Shown: positions 43,328-53,097, numbered from the stretch's first letter. The stretch is 64,000 nt of DNA from Psychroserpens algicola (GCF_014526325.1 NZ_JACNMJ010000003.1:1-64000); one strand, 5' to 3'. Program-made: numbers and translations. Notes: generated by a model not told the origin, from the letters alone.

Positions 43328-43355
43328 AGTTCACAACTTAATTACGGTGTGAATT
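43328..43355 (+). promoter_or_regulatory. Inverted repeat upstream of the defence operon, operator candidate
   Basis: AGTTCACA and TGTGAATT form an imperfect inverted repeat (core TTCACA at 43330-43335, TGTGAA at 43348-43353, 12-nt spacer) about 60 nt ahead of the first gene. It is the only such symmetry in the 179-nt gap. No strong TAnnTTTG is seen. A regulator for it cannot be named. Confidence 0.35.
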
Positions 43356-43413
43356 ATTATGATAATGAATGTTATTTATCGAAATTTGAGAATTATTTTA
43401 ATTAAATAAAACA

Positions 43414-46260
43414 ATGAACACCCAACAAGTAATAGATAAAATATTTAAGGACCCAGCAGTAAAATATGAGCTTTCAGAATTTGAAGGATTGGGTACTCCT
43501 ATACATGAAATGATTAATATCTATTCAAAGGATGGTACAGGAAGACAAACAGGAAAAAAGATTTATTACATCAAACCGTTAGCTCCCATGTATTCTGAAA
43601 AAGAAGAATTACAGGTTTATGTAGAAAACGGAAAATCTGCCCCAGAAGAAATTATTAGACAGTTATGGTTATTCAAACTTCTCAATTTCTATGGGTATAA
43701 TAAAGATCAGATAGTTTGTGAAATCCCTGTGCGATATGGAACTGAAGTAAATCCAAAAGGTGCTGATATTGCAGTTTATAGAGATAACTCTAAGGAGACA
43801 GTTAAGATTCTATTCGAAATTAAAAAACCTAAACGTAAAGATGGAATTGCTCAATTAAAGTCTTATTTGGGTGCTAATGGTAACCCAATTGGGGTTTGGT
43901 CTAATGGTACAGATCGTTTGATTCTATATAAGCCAAAAAATAAAGATTTTGATACACTTTCAGAAATACCTAAAGTTAATGAAGAAGAAAAAGATGTTTT
44001 AGAAATAAAAAGAACATTAACCCAACTTAAGACATCGTTCAATTTCAAAAAAATCATTCAAGATTTGGAAGAATTGGTTTTAGCTGATAGTGGTGTTGAT
44101 GAATTCAATGAAATTTTTAAAATCATTTTTGCCAAAATATGGGATGAAAAAGAAGCAAATGAAAATAAACGCACTAGACCGAATAAAGAGGTTGAGTTTA
44201 AGAAGTTTGAGGACCCAGAATTAACCTATGATAAAATAAATGGTTTATTTAAAAAAGCTTGTAATGAATGGCAAGGTGTATTTGAAGATAACGAAAATAT
44301 AAAATTAAGAAAAGACCACTTGCAAGTTTGTATTGGACCTGTTGAGCCTGTTCGATTAATGGGATCTAATTTAAGAATAATGGATGATGCTTTTGAGTAC
44401 TTATTACCAACAGAAGCGAAGAAAAAGAAAGGTCAGTTTTTTACACCAAGACATGTCATAGAAATGTGTGTTCGTATGCTTAACCCACAGGATGATGAAT
44501 ACGTAATGGATCCAAGTTGTGGTTCAGCAGGGTTCTTGCTTCATGCTATGGAATGGGCAGTTCCAGCAGATACAGTACAAGAGCAAGAGCTTCGCAAGCA
44601 TAGATATGCAGGCAAATACCTTTGGGGTATTGATTTCGAGGCGAGAGCAGCTAAAACTTCTCGTGCCTTAATGCTAATTGCTGGTGATGGACATACCAAT
44701 ATTTTCGGTCCTGATGTGAGCAGTATAGATCCGAGAACATGGTATACCACTAAATCAGGTCAATATTTAATGACTGAGTTAAGTAAAACTAAATTATTAA
44801 AAGCCAAAATTCCAGAAGGAGAAACTTTTAAAGATGATGATAAGGCTTGGGAATATTTTGGAGAAATGAATTTTGATGTCATTTTGGCAAATCCACCATT
44901 TGCTGGAGAAATGAAGAACAAAAAAATGCTCTCTCAATACGATTTGGCAAAACCTGCCATTAAAAGAGCAAAAGATAAGACCCCTAAAGAAGAACGAGAT
45001 GTTTTGTTTATTGAGCGTATTGTAAAAATGCTTCGTCCTGGTGGTAGAGCTGCAATTGTATTACCTCAAGGTAAATTTAACAACTCTTCTCTGGCATTTA
45101 TTAGAGAATGGATATTGCGCAAAGCACGGTTGTTAGGTGTAGTTGGTTTACATGGTAATTCTTTCAAGCCTCATACTGGAACAAAAACCTCAGTATTATT
45201 CATTCAGAAATATACAGATGAAGAATTAGCGGATATTATCAAGGTGCAAAAAGAAGTAGAAAGCAAATGCCCTGATTATGCTAAACAAATAGAAGATGTA
45301 TTAGCACAGTTTGAAGAAGAAATTGACATACCAGAAGATAAAATTGCAGAAGAGATTTTTGAATTGTTGCTGGAAGAATATCCAGAACCTGAAATTGAAG
45401 ACGAGACTACCGACGTTGATTCTGAAGAAGAGGAAGATGATGAAAGTAATGAGCCACTATCATTAGAGGATAAATTAGAAATCATTGATGAAAAAATAGA
45501 TGATTTAAAGAATGGTTTGCTCAAGGCAAAAACAAAATTAGCTGGTTTAGATGACGAGTTAGAAGCATTAAAACATACAAGAGATGCCGAATTAGAAATT
45601 GCTAAAGAGCGTTTTGATAAAGAAATAACATCACTTAATGAACAAAAGAAAAGTATTTCACTTTCTGGATTAAGTACAGACGAAAAAACTAAAGCGAAAG
45701 AATTTAAAGATAAGTTAACGGAAGATATTAAAACTCAAAGAGCAGCTAAAACACAAGAGCAAAAAGATATAAAAGCAAAGTATAAACTGAAAGAAAAAGA
45801 GCTAAAGGACAGCAGAATAAACCCTATTAAAAAGACTTTAAAAGCAGAAATAAAATTATTCGAAAAACAAATTCCTTTAGCAGAAGAAGAAAAACTATTG
45901 CTTACCAATAAGGGAAAATTACAACTGTTATTGAATAATGAGGATAGCATAGAAAAAATAAGAAACCGCTATATAGATGCAGAAGTAGCTAAACAATTAG
46001 ACTATCCTATTTTCATGGCAGTGAGCGAAAGAGGTGGTAAAAATAATAGTGGTGATTACGAATATATGCTAGATGATGATGGTAACCTCATAGAAGATGA
46101 TTTTGGTAACCCAGAAATAGACCAAGATTTAGTAAATCACAGCATTACAAGAGACGATTTATTAACCCCAGACTTTGATTTTGAAAAGGCAGACTTAAAC
46201 ATTGCGGAAGCGTTTGTACAGTTTTCTAAAGAGCAAGGTTTTGATTTTTGGAAAAATTAG
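43414..46260 (+). CDS. Type I-like DNA adenine methylase with N-terminal HsdR-type nuclease domain
   Basis: This 948-residue protein is about twice the size of a plain HsdM. Residues ~75-160 form an HsdR_N nuclease: Asp118 (GADIAVY), Glu135-Ile-Lys137 (FEIKKP) and the QxxxY motif Gln147-Tyr151, all intact. The HsdM helical domain follows, then the N6-adenine methylase with motif I MDPSCGSAGF (~366) and motif IV ANPPFAGE (~492). Residues ~640-860 are a very acidic then Lys/Glu-rich coiled coil. It starts the putative anti-phage operon and overlaps hsdS by 13 nt. It could both mark and cut DNA, with no separate HsdR motor present. Confidence 0.85.
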   Translation: MNTQQVIDKIFKDPAVKYELSEFEGLGTPIHEMINIYSKDGTGRQTGKKIYYIKPLAPMYSEKEELQVYVENGKSAPEEIIRQLWLFKLLNFYGYNKDQIVCEIPVRYGTEVNPKGADIAVYRDNSKETVKILFEIKKPKRKDGIAQLKSYLGANGNPIGVWSNGTDRLILYKPKNKDFDTLSEIPKVNEEEKDVLEIKRTLTQLKTSFNFKKIIQDLEELVLADSGVDEFNEIFKIIFAKIWDEKEANENKRTRPNKEVEFKKFEDPELTYDKINGLFKKACNEWQGVFEDNENIKLRKDHLQVCIGPVEPVRLMGSNLRIMDDAFEYLLPTEAKKKKGQFFTPRHVIEMCVRMLNPQDDEYVMDPSCGSAGFLLHAMEWAVPADTVQEQELRKHRYAGKYLWGIDFEARAAKTSRALMLIAGDGHTNIFGPDVSSIDPRTWYTTKSGQYLMTELSKTKLLKAKIPEGETFKDDDKAWEYFGEMNFDVILANPPFAGEMKNKKMLSQYDLAKPAIKRAKDKTPKEERDVLFIERIVKMLRPGGRAAIVLPQGKFNNSSLAFIREWILRKARLLGVVGLHGNSFKPHTGTKTSVLFIQKYTDEELADIIKVQKEVESKCPDYAKQIEDVLAQFEEEIDIPEDKIAEEIFELLLEEYPEPEIEDETTDVDSEEEEDDESNEPLSLEDKLEIIDEKIDDLKNGLLKAKTKLAGLDDELEALKHTRDAELEIAKERFDKEITSLNEQKKSISLSGLSTDEKTKAKEFKDKLTEDIKTQRAAKTQEQKDIKAKYKLKEKELKDSRINPIKKTLKAEIKLFEKQIPLAEEEKLLLTNKGKLQLLLNNEDSIEKIRNRYIDAEVAKQLDYPIFMAVSERGGKNNSGDYEYMLDDDGNLIEDDFGNPEIDQDLVNHSITRDDLLTPDFDFEKADLNIAEAFVQFSKEQGFDFWKN

Positions 46261-47630
46261 AAGAAGCTATGGCAGTTTGGAATACAGTAAATCTCACAGA
46301 AATTAAACCTGATAGGTTTGATGCAGAATATTTTAGAAAAGATTATCAGGATAATCTTTCATATCTAAATAAAACGGGTGGTACTTATAATTTAGGTCGT
46401 TTATTTAACCATATTAATAGAGGTTCTCAACCTTCATATGCTATTGATGGTACTATAAAAGCATTGCGTAGTGTTAATGTTGGATTTATGAACTTTAATG
46501 AAACCAGACAAGAATATGTAACTGATTCTTTTTTTGAAGCTAATAATAGAGGTCAAGTGCAAAGAGACGATGTTTTAATTACATCTACTGGAGTAGGAAC
46601 ATTAGGTAGAACAAGCGTTTGGTTTTATAATGATAAGGCATACTGTGATGGGCATATTACCATCTTGCGTAATGGAAGTGTTGATCCTTATTTTATTACA
46701 GCTTTTTTAAATTCTAAATATGGCTTACTTCAGTTCGACCAAAACTATAGAGGTTCAAGCGGGCAAATTGAAATCTATCCTTACGACATTTCCAAATTTG
46801 TAATACCTGAATGCTTATTCCCGTATCAACAAGAAACAGGAGATTATTTAAGAAAAGCATTTGAACTTCAACAAGAGTCTCAATCACTTTACCAAAAGGC
46901 TACAGAGTTACTAGAAACAGAATTGGGTTTGGATAAAATTACTTTTGAAAAGCCAAAAAGCTATACCGCAAGTTTTAGTGAGGTGGCATGTACAAGGCGT
47001 TTAGATTCTAATCACTTTCAACCTCAATTTAAACAATTGATTAATCATTTACAAGCAAATTTTGAATGTAAAAAAATTGGCTATATCACATCTTTAAATT
47101 CTAGAGGAGTTCAACCAACATATGTAGAAAATGGAGAATCTTTAGTCATTAATAGTAAACATCTTTCGGCTACCCATATAAAATATGATATTCTTGAAAG
47201 AACTTCAAAGGGTGAATTTGAGGCAAATTCTAAAGCACATATTTTCAAAGGAGATATTCTAATTTATACAACAGGAGCTTATGTAGGATTAACTAATGTT
47301 TATTTAGGTGAGGAAAAAGCTTTAGCAAGTAATCACGTTAATATTTTAAGACTCAACGATTATAGTATAGATACCACTTATCTAGCATTAGTATTGAATA
47401 CTACAATAGGTAAACTTCAAACCAGTCAACACATTAGAGGAAGTGCACAAGCAGAGTTGTACCCTAATGATATTGCGAAGTTTATTGTTCCAATTATTAG
47501 TGAAGATAAAATGGAAGCCATTGGAAATCTTGTTAGAAGTAGTTTAGAAAATAGTCAATCGGCTAAAATTCTTTTAAAGAAAGCCAAAAATAGAGTGGAA
47601 GAAATAATAGAAGAAGCTGCAAAAAAATAA
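46248..47630 (+). CDS. Type I-like specificity subunit (HsdS)
   Basis: This 460-residue protein contains two target-recognition domains. Both show the typical layout: xGTIKALRSVNVGF / GESLVINSKHLSA, then DVLITSTGVGTLGRTSVW / DILIYTTGAYVGLTNVY, and SSGQIEIYPYDI / GSAQAELYPNDI. Helical spacers (~200-225 and ~435-458) separate them. It would define a bipartite methylation target for the adjacent methylase. It starts inside the methylase gene; a second Met at 46269 is a possible start. Confidence 0.9.
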   Translation: MEKLEEAMAVWNTVNLTEIKPDRFDAEYFRKDYQDNLSYLNKTGGTYNLGRLFNHINRGSQPSYAIDGTIKALRSVNVGFMNFNETRQEYVTDSFFEANNRGQVQRDDVLITSTGVGTLGRTSVWFYNDKAYCDGHITILRNGSVDPYFITAFLNSKYGLLQFDQNYRGSSGQIEIYPYDISKFVIPECLFPYQQETGDYLRKAFELQQESQSLYQKATELLETELGLDKITFEKPKSYTASFSEVACTRRLDSNHFQPQFKQLINHLQANFECKKIGYITSLNSRGVQPTYVENGESLVINSKHLSATHIKYDILERTSKGEFEANSKAHIFKGDILIYTTGAYVGLTNVYLGEEKALASNHVNILRLNDYSIDTTYLALVLNTTIGKLQTSQHIRGSAQAELYPNDIAKFIVPIISEDKMEAIGNLVRSSLENSQSAKILLKKAKNRVEEIIEEAAKK

Positions 47631-47636
47631 AATGAT

Positions 47637-47822
47637 ATGGCACAAACAGACAAGGAGTTATTGCAAGAACTCTGCACTCAATATAATGTAGGGTTTGACA
47701 AGGTAGAAAAATTGTTAGCTACAGTTAAAGAGTATCAATTTAAAGACAACCGCAGAGGAGTTTATGATGCTTTAAAAGAAATTATTAAGTCAGACCTTAA
47801 AAAAGCAAGTAATGAAGTTTAA
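47637..47822 (+). CDS. Small operon protein of the defence system
   Basis: This 61-residue, charged, helical protein (LLQELCTQYNVGFDKVEKLL, then RRGVYDALKEIIKSDLKKAS) lies 6 nt behind hsdS. It overlaps the DndD-like gene by 11 nt, so it is translated as part of the operon. No family is recognised with certainty. A bridging or regulatory role between the methylase and the ATPase modules is possible. Confidence 0.7.
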   Translation: MAQTDKELLQELCTQYNVGFDKVEKLLATVKEYQFKDNRRGVYDALKEIIKSDLKKASNEV

Positions 47823-49800
47823 TAAACTAACCATTGAAAACTACAAGTCGTTTCAATACCCAACTTCTATTGAGTTTCCTCAAAGTAGTGAGGGTAAAAG
47901 TATCTTTTTAGTAGGTGGTATGAATGGGGCTGGGAAAACGTCTATTATGGAAGCCGTAAATATTTGTCTGTATGGTACTAAAACAGATTTTTTATACAAG
48001 TATATCAACCGAAAAGAATTAGCCAAAGGCAATGCTTTTGTTTCTTTTGAATTAGAATTAGAAACAGACGAGCAAGAAACTATATTAATCAATAGGTCTT
48101 GGAGTGCTGGTGCTACAGAAAATCCAAGGCATAAAGATTTATCCGAAAAATTAGTAGTTGTTAAAAATGGTAAACGTGTAAGTGTTCAAAACAAAGAAAT
48201 GTGGCAAGATTATATCAATGCTACAATACCGCAAGGCATTACACAATTCTTCTTTTTTGATGGAGAAAAAATACAAGAAATTGCAGCAGACGACCATTCA
48301 GAAGTACGTCTTAAATCGTCTTTAGAAGCAGCATTGGGTATTCAGTATATTTCTCGCTTATCAAGTGATGTATTGTACTTGAAACAAGAAGAACGCAAAG
48401 GATTTGTAGAGATTACAGATGAAGATATTACGTTTAAGGAAAGTGAGTTAAAAAAAGAACAACGTAAGCTCACTAACAAAAAACAAGAAAGAGATGACCT
48501 ATCGTTAGAATTAGAGCGTTTTAAAACAGATAAGGAAGAAGCACAAGCAAGGTTTAAAGCTATTTTTAACTTAGATCCTGAATCTTCAGAAGTAATAAAG
48601 CAAAAAGAAAAAAAACGCATTCAATTATCTAATAAAAGCAATCAGTTAGATAATCAAATAAAGATCCTCACAGAACGATATTTACCTTGGGCATTAGCAG
48701 GAAAACTATTTGATGATGTAAAAAAACAAATAAATATAGAAAGTCAAAGTAAAAAACAAGATGTTATTTCAGAGAATGCTGATGCATTGGCTCAAAAAAT
48801 TGTAGAGAACTTTGATGTACCAGAACCTATAACAGCAGAGCCACTTACCTCAAGTCAAAAAGAAAAATTACACCAAAGAGTTTTAAGTTTATTACAAGAA
48901 AATAAGTCGACAGATGAAGTGGTTAAAATATTGAACTTATCAGACAGAGACACCGCAAAGATTTTGAATAAGATAGAAGAGATAGAACAAAGTGATGTTT
49001 TATTACTAGAGGACTTAATAAAAGAGAAATCAGAATTAGATTTCGAAATTCGCTCTATTCAAGCCAGTTTAGAAACCTCTGGCACATCTGATAGTGAAAA
49101 AGAGTTGTTTGAAGAGTTACAAAGCACCATTGAAGGCTCTAATACCCAAATAGGAAGGCTATCTGTACGTTTGTCTAATTTAAATGAAGAATTAGTTCAG
49201 ATTGAGAATAAAATCAAGGAAATTGAATTAGAGATTGGTAAACTATATGAAAGACATAATTTCTCTAAAGAGAAGGTTGATTTCATTGAGGAATGTGATG
49301 CGATTGCAAATTTAATGATGAGCTATAAAGCAAAACTAAGAAGGCAGAAAGTAAAGTTGCTTGAAGAAAAAACTTTCGAAATGTACAAAATGCTTTCAAG
49401 TAAATCAGGTTTAATAAAGGACCTGGAAATTAACAACAAAACCTATGAAATTAAGATACGAGATAAGAGCGGTCACGAAATGAAAAAATCTGGTTTATCT
49501 GCAGGTGAAAAAGAAGTATTTGCTTTGTCTTTACTTTGGGGCTTAGCTCAAACGTCTCAACTTAATTTACCTATTGTTATAGATACACCATTATCCAGAT
49601 TAGATAGCGTTCATAGAGATAATATTGTAAATCATTACTTCCCTAATGCAGCAACCCAAGTGGTTATATTATCAACAGATACCGAAGTGGATAACAATTA
49701 CTTTAAGAATTTGGAGCCACATCTCACAGGTGCTGCACGTTTAGAGTTTAGTCAAAACAATGAATTAACCACCGTAAAAGAAGGTTACTTCTGGAATTAA
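47812..49800 (+). CDS. DndD-like SMC/RecN-type ATPase
   Basis: This 662-residue protein has an ABC-ATPase head split by a long coiled coil (~180-520). The Walker A is GGMNGAGKT (~35-43), the Q-loop region FFFFDGEKI, the signature LSAGEKE (~560), the Walker B LPIVIDTPLSRLD (~586) and the switch LSTDTEVD. Length and motif spacing (GMNGAGKTSIMEAVNICLYG) match DndD of phosphorothioation systems. None of the sulfur-inserting enzymes is encoded nearby. It probably binds DNA and couples ATP turnover to recognition of modified or foreign DNA. Confidence 0.85.
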   Translation: MKFNKLTIENYKSFQYPTSIEFPQSSEGKSIFLVGGMNGAGKTSIMEAVNICLYGTKTDFLYKYINRKELAKGNAFVSFELELETDEQETILINRSWSAGATENPRHKDLSEKLVVVKNGKRVSVQNKEMWQDYINATIPQGITQFFFFDGEKIQEIAADDHSEVRLKSSLEAALGIQYISRLSSDVLYLKQEERKGFVEITDEDITFKESELKKEQRKLTNKKQERDDLSLELERFKTDKEEAQARFKAIFNLDPESSEVIKQKEKKRIQLSNKSNQLDNQIKILTERYLPWALAGKLFDDVKKQINIESQSKKQDVISENADALAQKIVENFDVPEPITAEPLTSSQKEKLHQRVLSLLQENKSTDEVVKILNLSDRDTAKILNKIEEIEQSDVLLLEDLIKEKSELDFEIRSIQASLETSGTSDSEKELFEELQSTIEGSNTQIGRLSVRLSNLNEELVQIENKIKEIELEIGKLYERHNFSKEKVDFIEECDAIANLMMSYKAKLRRQKVKLLEEKTFEMYKMLSSKSGLIKDLEINNKTYEIKIRDKSGHEMKKSGLSAGEKEVFALSLLWGLAQTSQLNLPIVIDTPLSRLDSVHRDNIVNHYFPNAATQVVILSTDTEVDNNYFKNLEPHLTGAARLEFSQNNELTTVKEGYFWN

Positions 49801-49810
49801 AGAATAGATT

Positions 49811-51337
49811 ATGGCTGATAGATTATATACATCACTAAGAACAGACGAAATTATAAGTACACTCAGAGCAAACACCAAATTGGATAAAGCAATTTTGGCT
49901 CGTATGGCATTTTCCTATTCTTTGGTGAACACTGGTAAGAATGTTGCACGTAGCACAAATTTTTCAGGGGGTGAGATGAAAAGGTCAACGTTTGTAGCAT
50001 CAGATGAAGTTTTTTTGAAAGCATTGATAAATCAAGTTCATAGACCCGAAGACTTAGATGAGCCTCTTTTTTACAGTAATAAGAGTATAATCAAGAACCA
50101 TATAGACGATGGGGCTGAACTCTTATGGGATTTATTTAAGAAAAACGGGGAAGATGTCTCAAGATGGTACTCAGATGTTGTGTCTAGTATTAACCTGTCA
50201 GGAGCTAAAAAATTAAAAACAAAAGACTTAGATATATTTATTGGCAGAGATATTCTGCACAATAACGATTTGATTATGGCATTAAATGATACTGCTATTC
50301 ACGCTAATTCTCATTTGGCAATCATGGGAAAACCTGGTGTAGGAAAAACACAGTTTTTATTAAAAATTTTAGCGGATATTAGGGTCCAATCAGATTATCA
50401 AACCAATTTTATATTTTTTGATTACAAGGGCGATGTTGTTGATAATGAAGCTTTTATAGATGTCTCACGAGCAAGAACATATAAGCTATTGCAAAACAAT
50501 GAGTACTTACCTATTAGTCCTTTCATTCTATCAGATTACAATGAACAAGATATACAATTATCTGCAAGAGAAAAAGCAGAGAGCTTTGCTTCTATCAACT
50601 CAAAACTTGGTGTAGTACAAAAGGGAGCTTTGACAGAAGCTATTATAGGAGGCTATGCAGCGAGAGCATCATCCGATAGGTCTTTTCCTGACTTCAATGA
50701 TGTATTAGAATTAGCATTAGCAGCCTATGAAGAAGAAGGGAAGAGAGATGATTCATTAATTGAAGTATTGAGAGATTTAGCAAATTTCAATTTGTTCTGG
50801 TCTCACGGTTCTAGTTTGCCACCAATGGAAAAAATTAGTAATCGCACAATGATTATTGATGTCCATAAAATGCCTGTACTAAAAGAATTGATAGGGTATT
50901 TGGTAATTGAGCGTTTGTATAAAGAAATGGCTTCATTACCTGATAGTCCAATTAAAGATGGCAGAAGGACATTGAGAACTCTTCTAGTAATTGACGAGGC
51001 TCATAATTATTTGGGACAAAAAAATATCTTTTTGGAGAAAATTATACGTGAAGGTCGCTCAAAAGGAATCGTGGTATTCTTTGCTTCACAATCACCATCA
51101 GATTATCAGCAGAAGTTTTTCAACTTTCAAGAGCTTTTGGAGTTCTCATATATTTTCCAAAGTGAGGGAGCATCAGCAAAAGCTATTCAAGATATTTTAG
51201 GTTGTAGCAACAAAACAGCAAAGGATTTGCAGTCGGAAATTGCAAAACTCGAACCTTTTCAAGTAATAAGCAGAAGCAACATAAAAACAGATGAATTTAT
51301 GAAGTTTACAGCGGAACCATTTTATAAAAATTATTAA
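49811..51337 (+). CDS. DndE-like domain fused to a HerA/FtsK-type ATPase
   Basis: This 508-residue protein has an N-terminal domain (~1-110) that follows the DndE pattern: I-x-x-L-x-x-x-T-K-L then ARMAFSYSLV, a short loop, EVFLKALINQVH, then IIKNHIDDGAELLWDL. DndE binds nicked DNA and normally is a separate ~110-residue protein. The HerA-like motor has Walker A MGKPGVGKTQF (~172-182), Walker B LLVIDEAHNYLG (~392) and the sensor FFASQSPSDY. It lies 10 nt behind the DndD-like gene. The fusion is inferred from pattern, not from alignment. Confidence 0.78.
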   Translation: MADRLYTSLRTDEIISTLRANTKLDKAILARMAFSYSLVNTGKNVARSTNFSGGEMKRSTFVASDEVFLKALINQVHRPEDLDEPLFYSNKSIIKNHIDDGAELLWDLFKKNGEDVSRWYSDVVSSINLSGAKKLKTKDLDIFIGRDILHNNDLIMALNDTAIHANSHLAIMGKPGVGKTQFLLKILADIRVQSDYQTNFIFFDYKGDVVDNEAFIDVSRARTYKLLQNNEYLPISPFILSDYNEQDIQLSAREKAESFASINSKLGVVQKGALTEAIIGGYAARASSDRSFPDFNDVLELALAAYEEEGKRDDSLIEVLRDLANFNLFWSHGSSLPPMEKISNRTMIIDVHKMPVLKELIGYLVIERLYKEMASLPDSPIKDGRRTLRTLLVIDEAHNYLGQKNIFLEKIIREGRSKGIVVFFASQSPSDYQQKFFNFQELLEFSYIFQSEGASAKAIQDILGCSNKTAKDLQSEIAKLEPFQVISRSNIKTDEFMKFTAEPFYKNY

Positions 51338-51342
51338 AGCAT

Positions 51343-53097
51343 ATGTTAAGCGCAAATAAAGAAAAACTAAATTCATTTTTTACAGGAACAGCTCAATATC
51401 AAATACCTTACTTCCAAAGATCTTATGTTTGGAATATTGATAATTGGGTGCAGCTATGGGAAAACCTGAGAGAAGAATTAAAAGCTTACCAGGATGAGAA
51501 TATAGAAAACAGTGAGCATTTCATCGGCACTATCATAGTTAAGCAAAAAAACAGCGAAAGATTGGGAGCACTTGAATATGACCTAATTGATGGACAGCAA
51601 AGACTCACTACAATCTGTCTTGTTTTACGATCTATTCATGATGCTACAAAAGATGATAAATTAAGTAAATATATAAAGTCGCTGTTAAGTTTTCAAGATT
51701 CATATGGAGAGGACAACATACGGGTTGTTCATAGTAAAATAGACAAACAATATTTTCAAGAAATCTTACTATCATTAGATTCTAATAGCTCTCTTAATGA
51801 GCATTTTCAAGAGGAAAACTCAAACTTTGAAAAATTTAATAATATTGAAGGGTCATACCTCTTTTTTAAATCAAAAATAGAAGAAGAACTAGAGGAAAAA
51901 GACTTAAGAGACTTGGTAAATGTCGTTCTATCAAAGCTGCCAGTTATCCATATGGCTCTATCTAAAGATGATGATGTTCAACAAATATTTGATACAATCA
52001 ACTCTCTTGGTGTTAAGCTTACCACAGCTGAATTACTGAAAAATCATTTGTTTGCTTTTGAAGCGGTACAACCATATTATAAAGAGTATTGGGAAGATAT
52101 TTTTGAAGCGGATGAGGATGCTATTAGTTTTTGGAGTAGAGAAAGAACGGCAGGTCGAAATAGAAGAAGTGCAGTAGAGCTGTTTTTGTATAGTTACCTA
52201 GTTATTAAGACAGCTGGAGTAATTAGAATTGATTCATTATTTAAAGAATATAAATCCTATCTAAAAAACTTATCGGATAAAGAAAAAATTGCTTTTTCTA
52301 AAGATCTAAGTGAATATGCTGTTATCTATGCACTATTTCCAGATGGAGAAAACTTGTCTCAAATGAGTTATTCTGAAAATGAAAAACGTTTTATGCATAT
52401 TCTCAGGGAATTGGAAATTTCAACAGCTTTTCCTTTAATTTTATTCATATACAAAGAGGTAACGGATATAAAAGAAAGAATATCCATTTTAAAATTTTTA
52501 GAAAGCTATTTAGTACGCAGAACAATCTGTAGATTAACAACTAAAAATTATAACAATCTTTTTATATCATTACTTAGAGAATTAAAAAGTAAAGACTCAA
52601 TAACGTTATCTGTACTTAGAGATAAAGTAATGTCTTATGATGATGATTCATCTCGTTTCCCTAATAATCAAACATTAGAACACGCCTTAAATAACAAGTA
52701 CCTAATAAATAAGTTTAGTCGAGAAGTATTGTACTGTATAGCTTTATACCATTTGAATAATGATTTTCAAGATACTAATAAATTAAGTTTTGATGGATTT
52801 AGTGTTGAACACATTATGCCCAAAAAATGGAGAAATAATTGGAGTAATCCAGTCGGTTTATCAGATGAAGAAAGGGACTATAAACTTCTCACATTAGGAA
52901 ATCTTACATTACTTCAAGGGAAATTAAACAGCTCTCTTCGAGATGCTAATTGGACTATTAAAAAAGGGGCTCTACAAACCTATTCCACTCTTCGCATCAC
53001 TACTGATTATTTAAATAATGATGAATGGAATGAATCTATTATTACGGCAAGAACTAATGACTTGTATAAGGATATAATCAAAATATGGAATGATTAG
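51343..53097 (+). CDS. DUF262-DUF1524 nuclease (SspE/GmrSD-like)
   Basis: This 584-residue protein has an N-terminal DUF262 domain: PYFQRSYVWNIDNW, FIGTIIV and the nucleotidase motif DGQQR (Asp83-Arg87) with following LTT. A helical middle precedes a C-terminal DUF1524 HNH region with FSVEHIMPKKW (His490) and LLTLGNLTLLQGKLN. This is the architecture of the Ssp system effector SspE and of GmrSD type IV restriction enzymes, which sense modified DNA and nick or cut. It lies 5 nt behind the HerA-type gene and is the likely effector nuclease of the operon. Confidence 0.87.
   Translation: MLSANKEKLNSFFTGTAQYQIPYFQRSYVWNIDNWVQLWENLREELKAYQDENIENSEHFIGTIIVKQKNSERLGALEYDLIDGQQRLTTICLVLRSIHDATKDDKLSKYIKSLLSFQDSYGEDNIRVVHSKIDKQYFQEILLSLDSNSSLNEHFQEENSNFEKFNNIEGSYLFFKSKIEEELEEKDLRDLVNVVLSKLPVIHMALSKDDDVQQIFDTINSLGVKLTTAELLKNHLFAFEAVQPYYKEYWEDIFEADEDAISFWSRERTAGRNRRSAVELFLYSYLVIKTAGVIRIDSLFKEYKSYLKNLSDKEKIAFSKDLSEYAVIYALFPDGENLSQMSYSENEKRFMHILRELEISTAFPLILFIYKEVTDIKERISILKFLESYLVRRTICRLTTKNYNNLFISLLRELKSKDSITLSVLRDKVMSYDDDSSRFPNNQTLEHALNNKYLINKFSREVLYCIALYHLNNDFQDTNKLSFDGFSVEHIMPKKWRNNWSNPVGLSDEERDYKLLTLGNLTLLQGKLNSSLRDANWTIKKGALQTYSTLRITTDYLNNDEWNESIITARTNDLYKDIIKIWND

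Noticed and set aside
45276-45950. Ser-rich minus-strand frames inside the methylase gene
   Set aside because: They are the antisense reading of the acidic Glu/Asp- and Lys-rich coiled-coil codons (GAA/GAT read as TTC/ATC) and have no start context.
43414-53097. A classical Dnd phosphorothioation system or classical type I restriction system
   Set aside because: No cysteine desulfurase, DndC or DndB gene is present for sulfur chemistry, and no HsdR helicase subunit exists, so neither name fits by itself.
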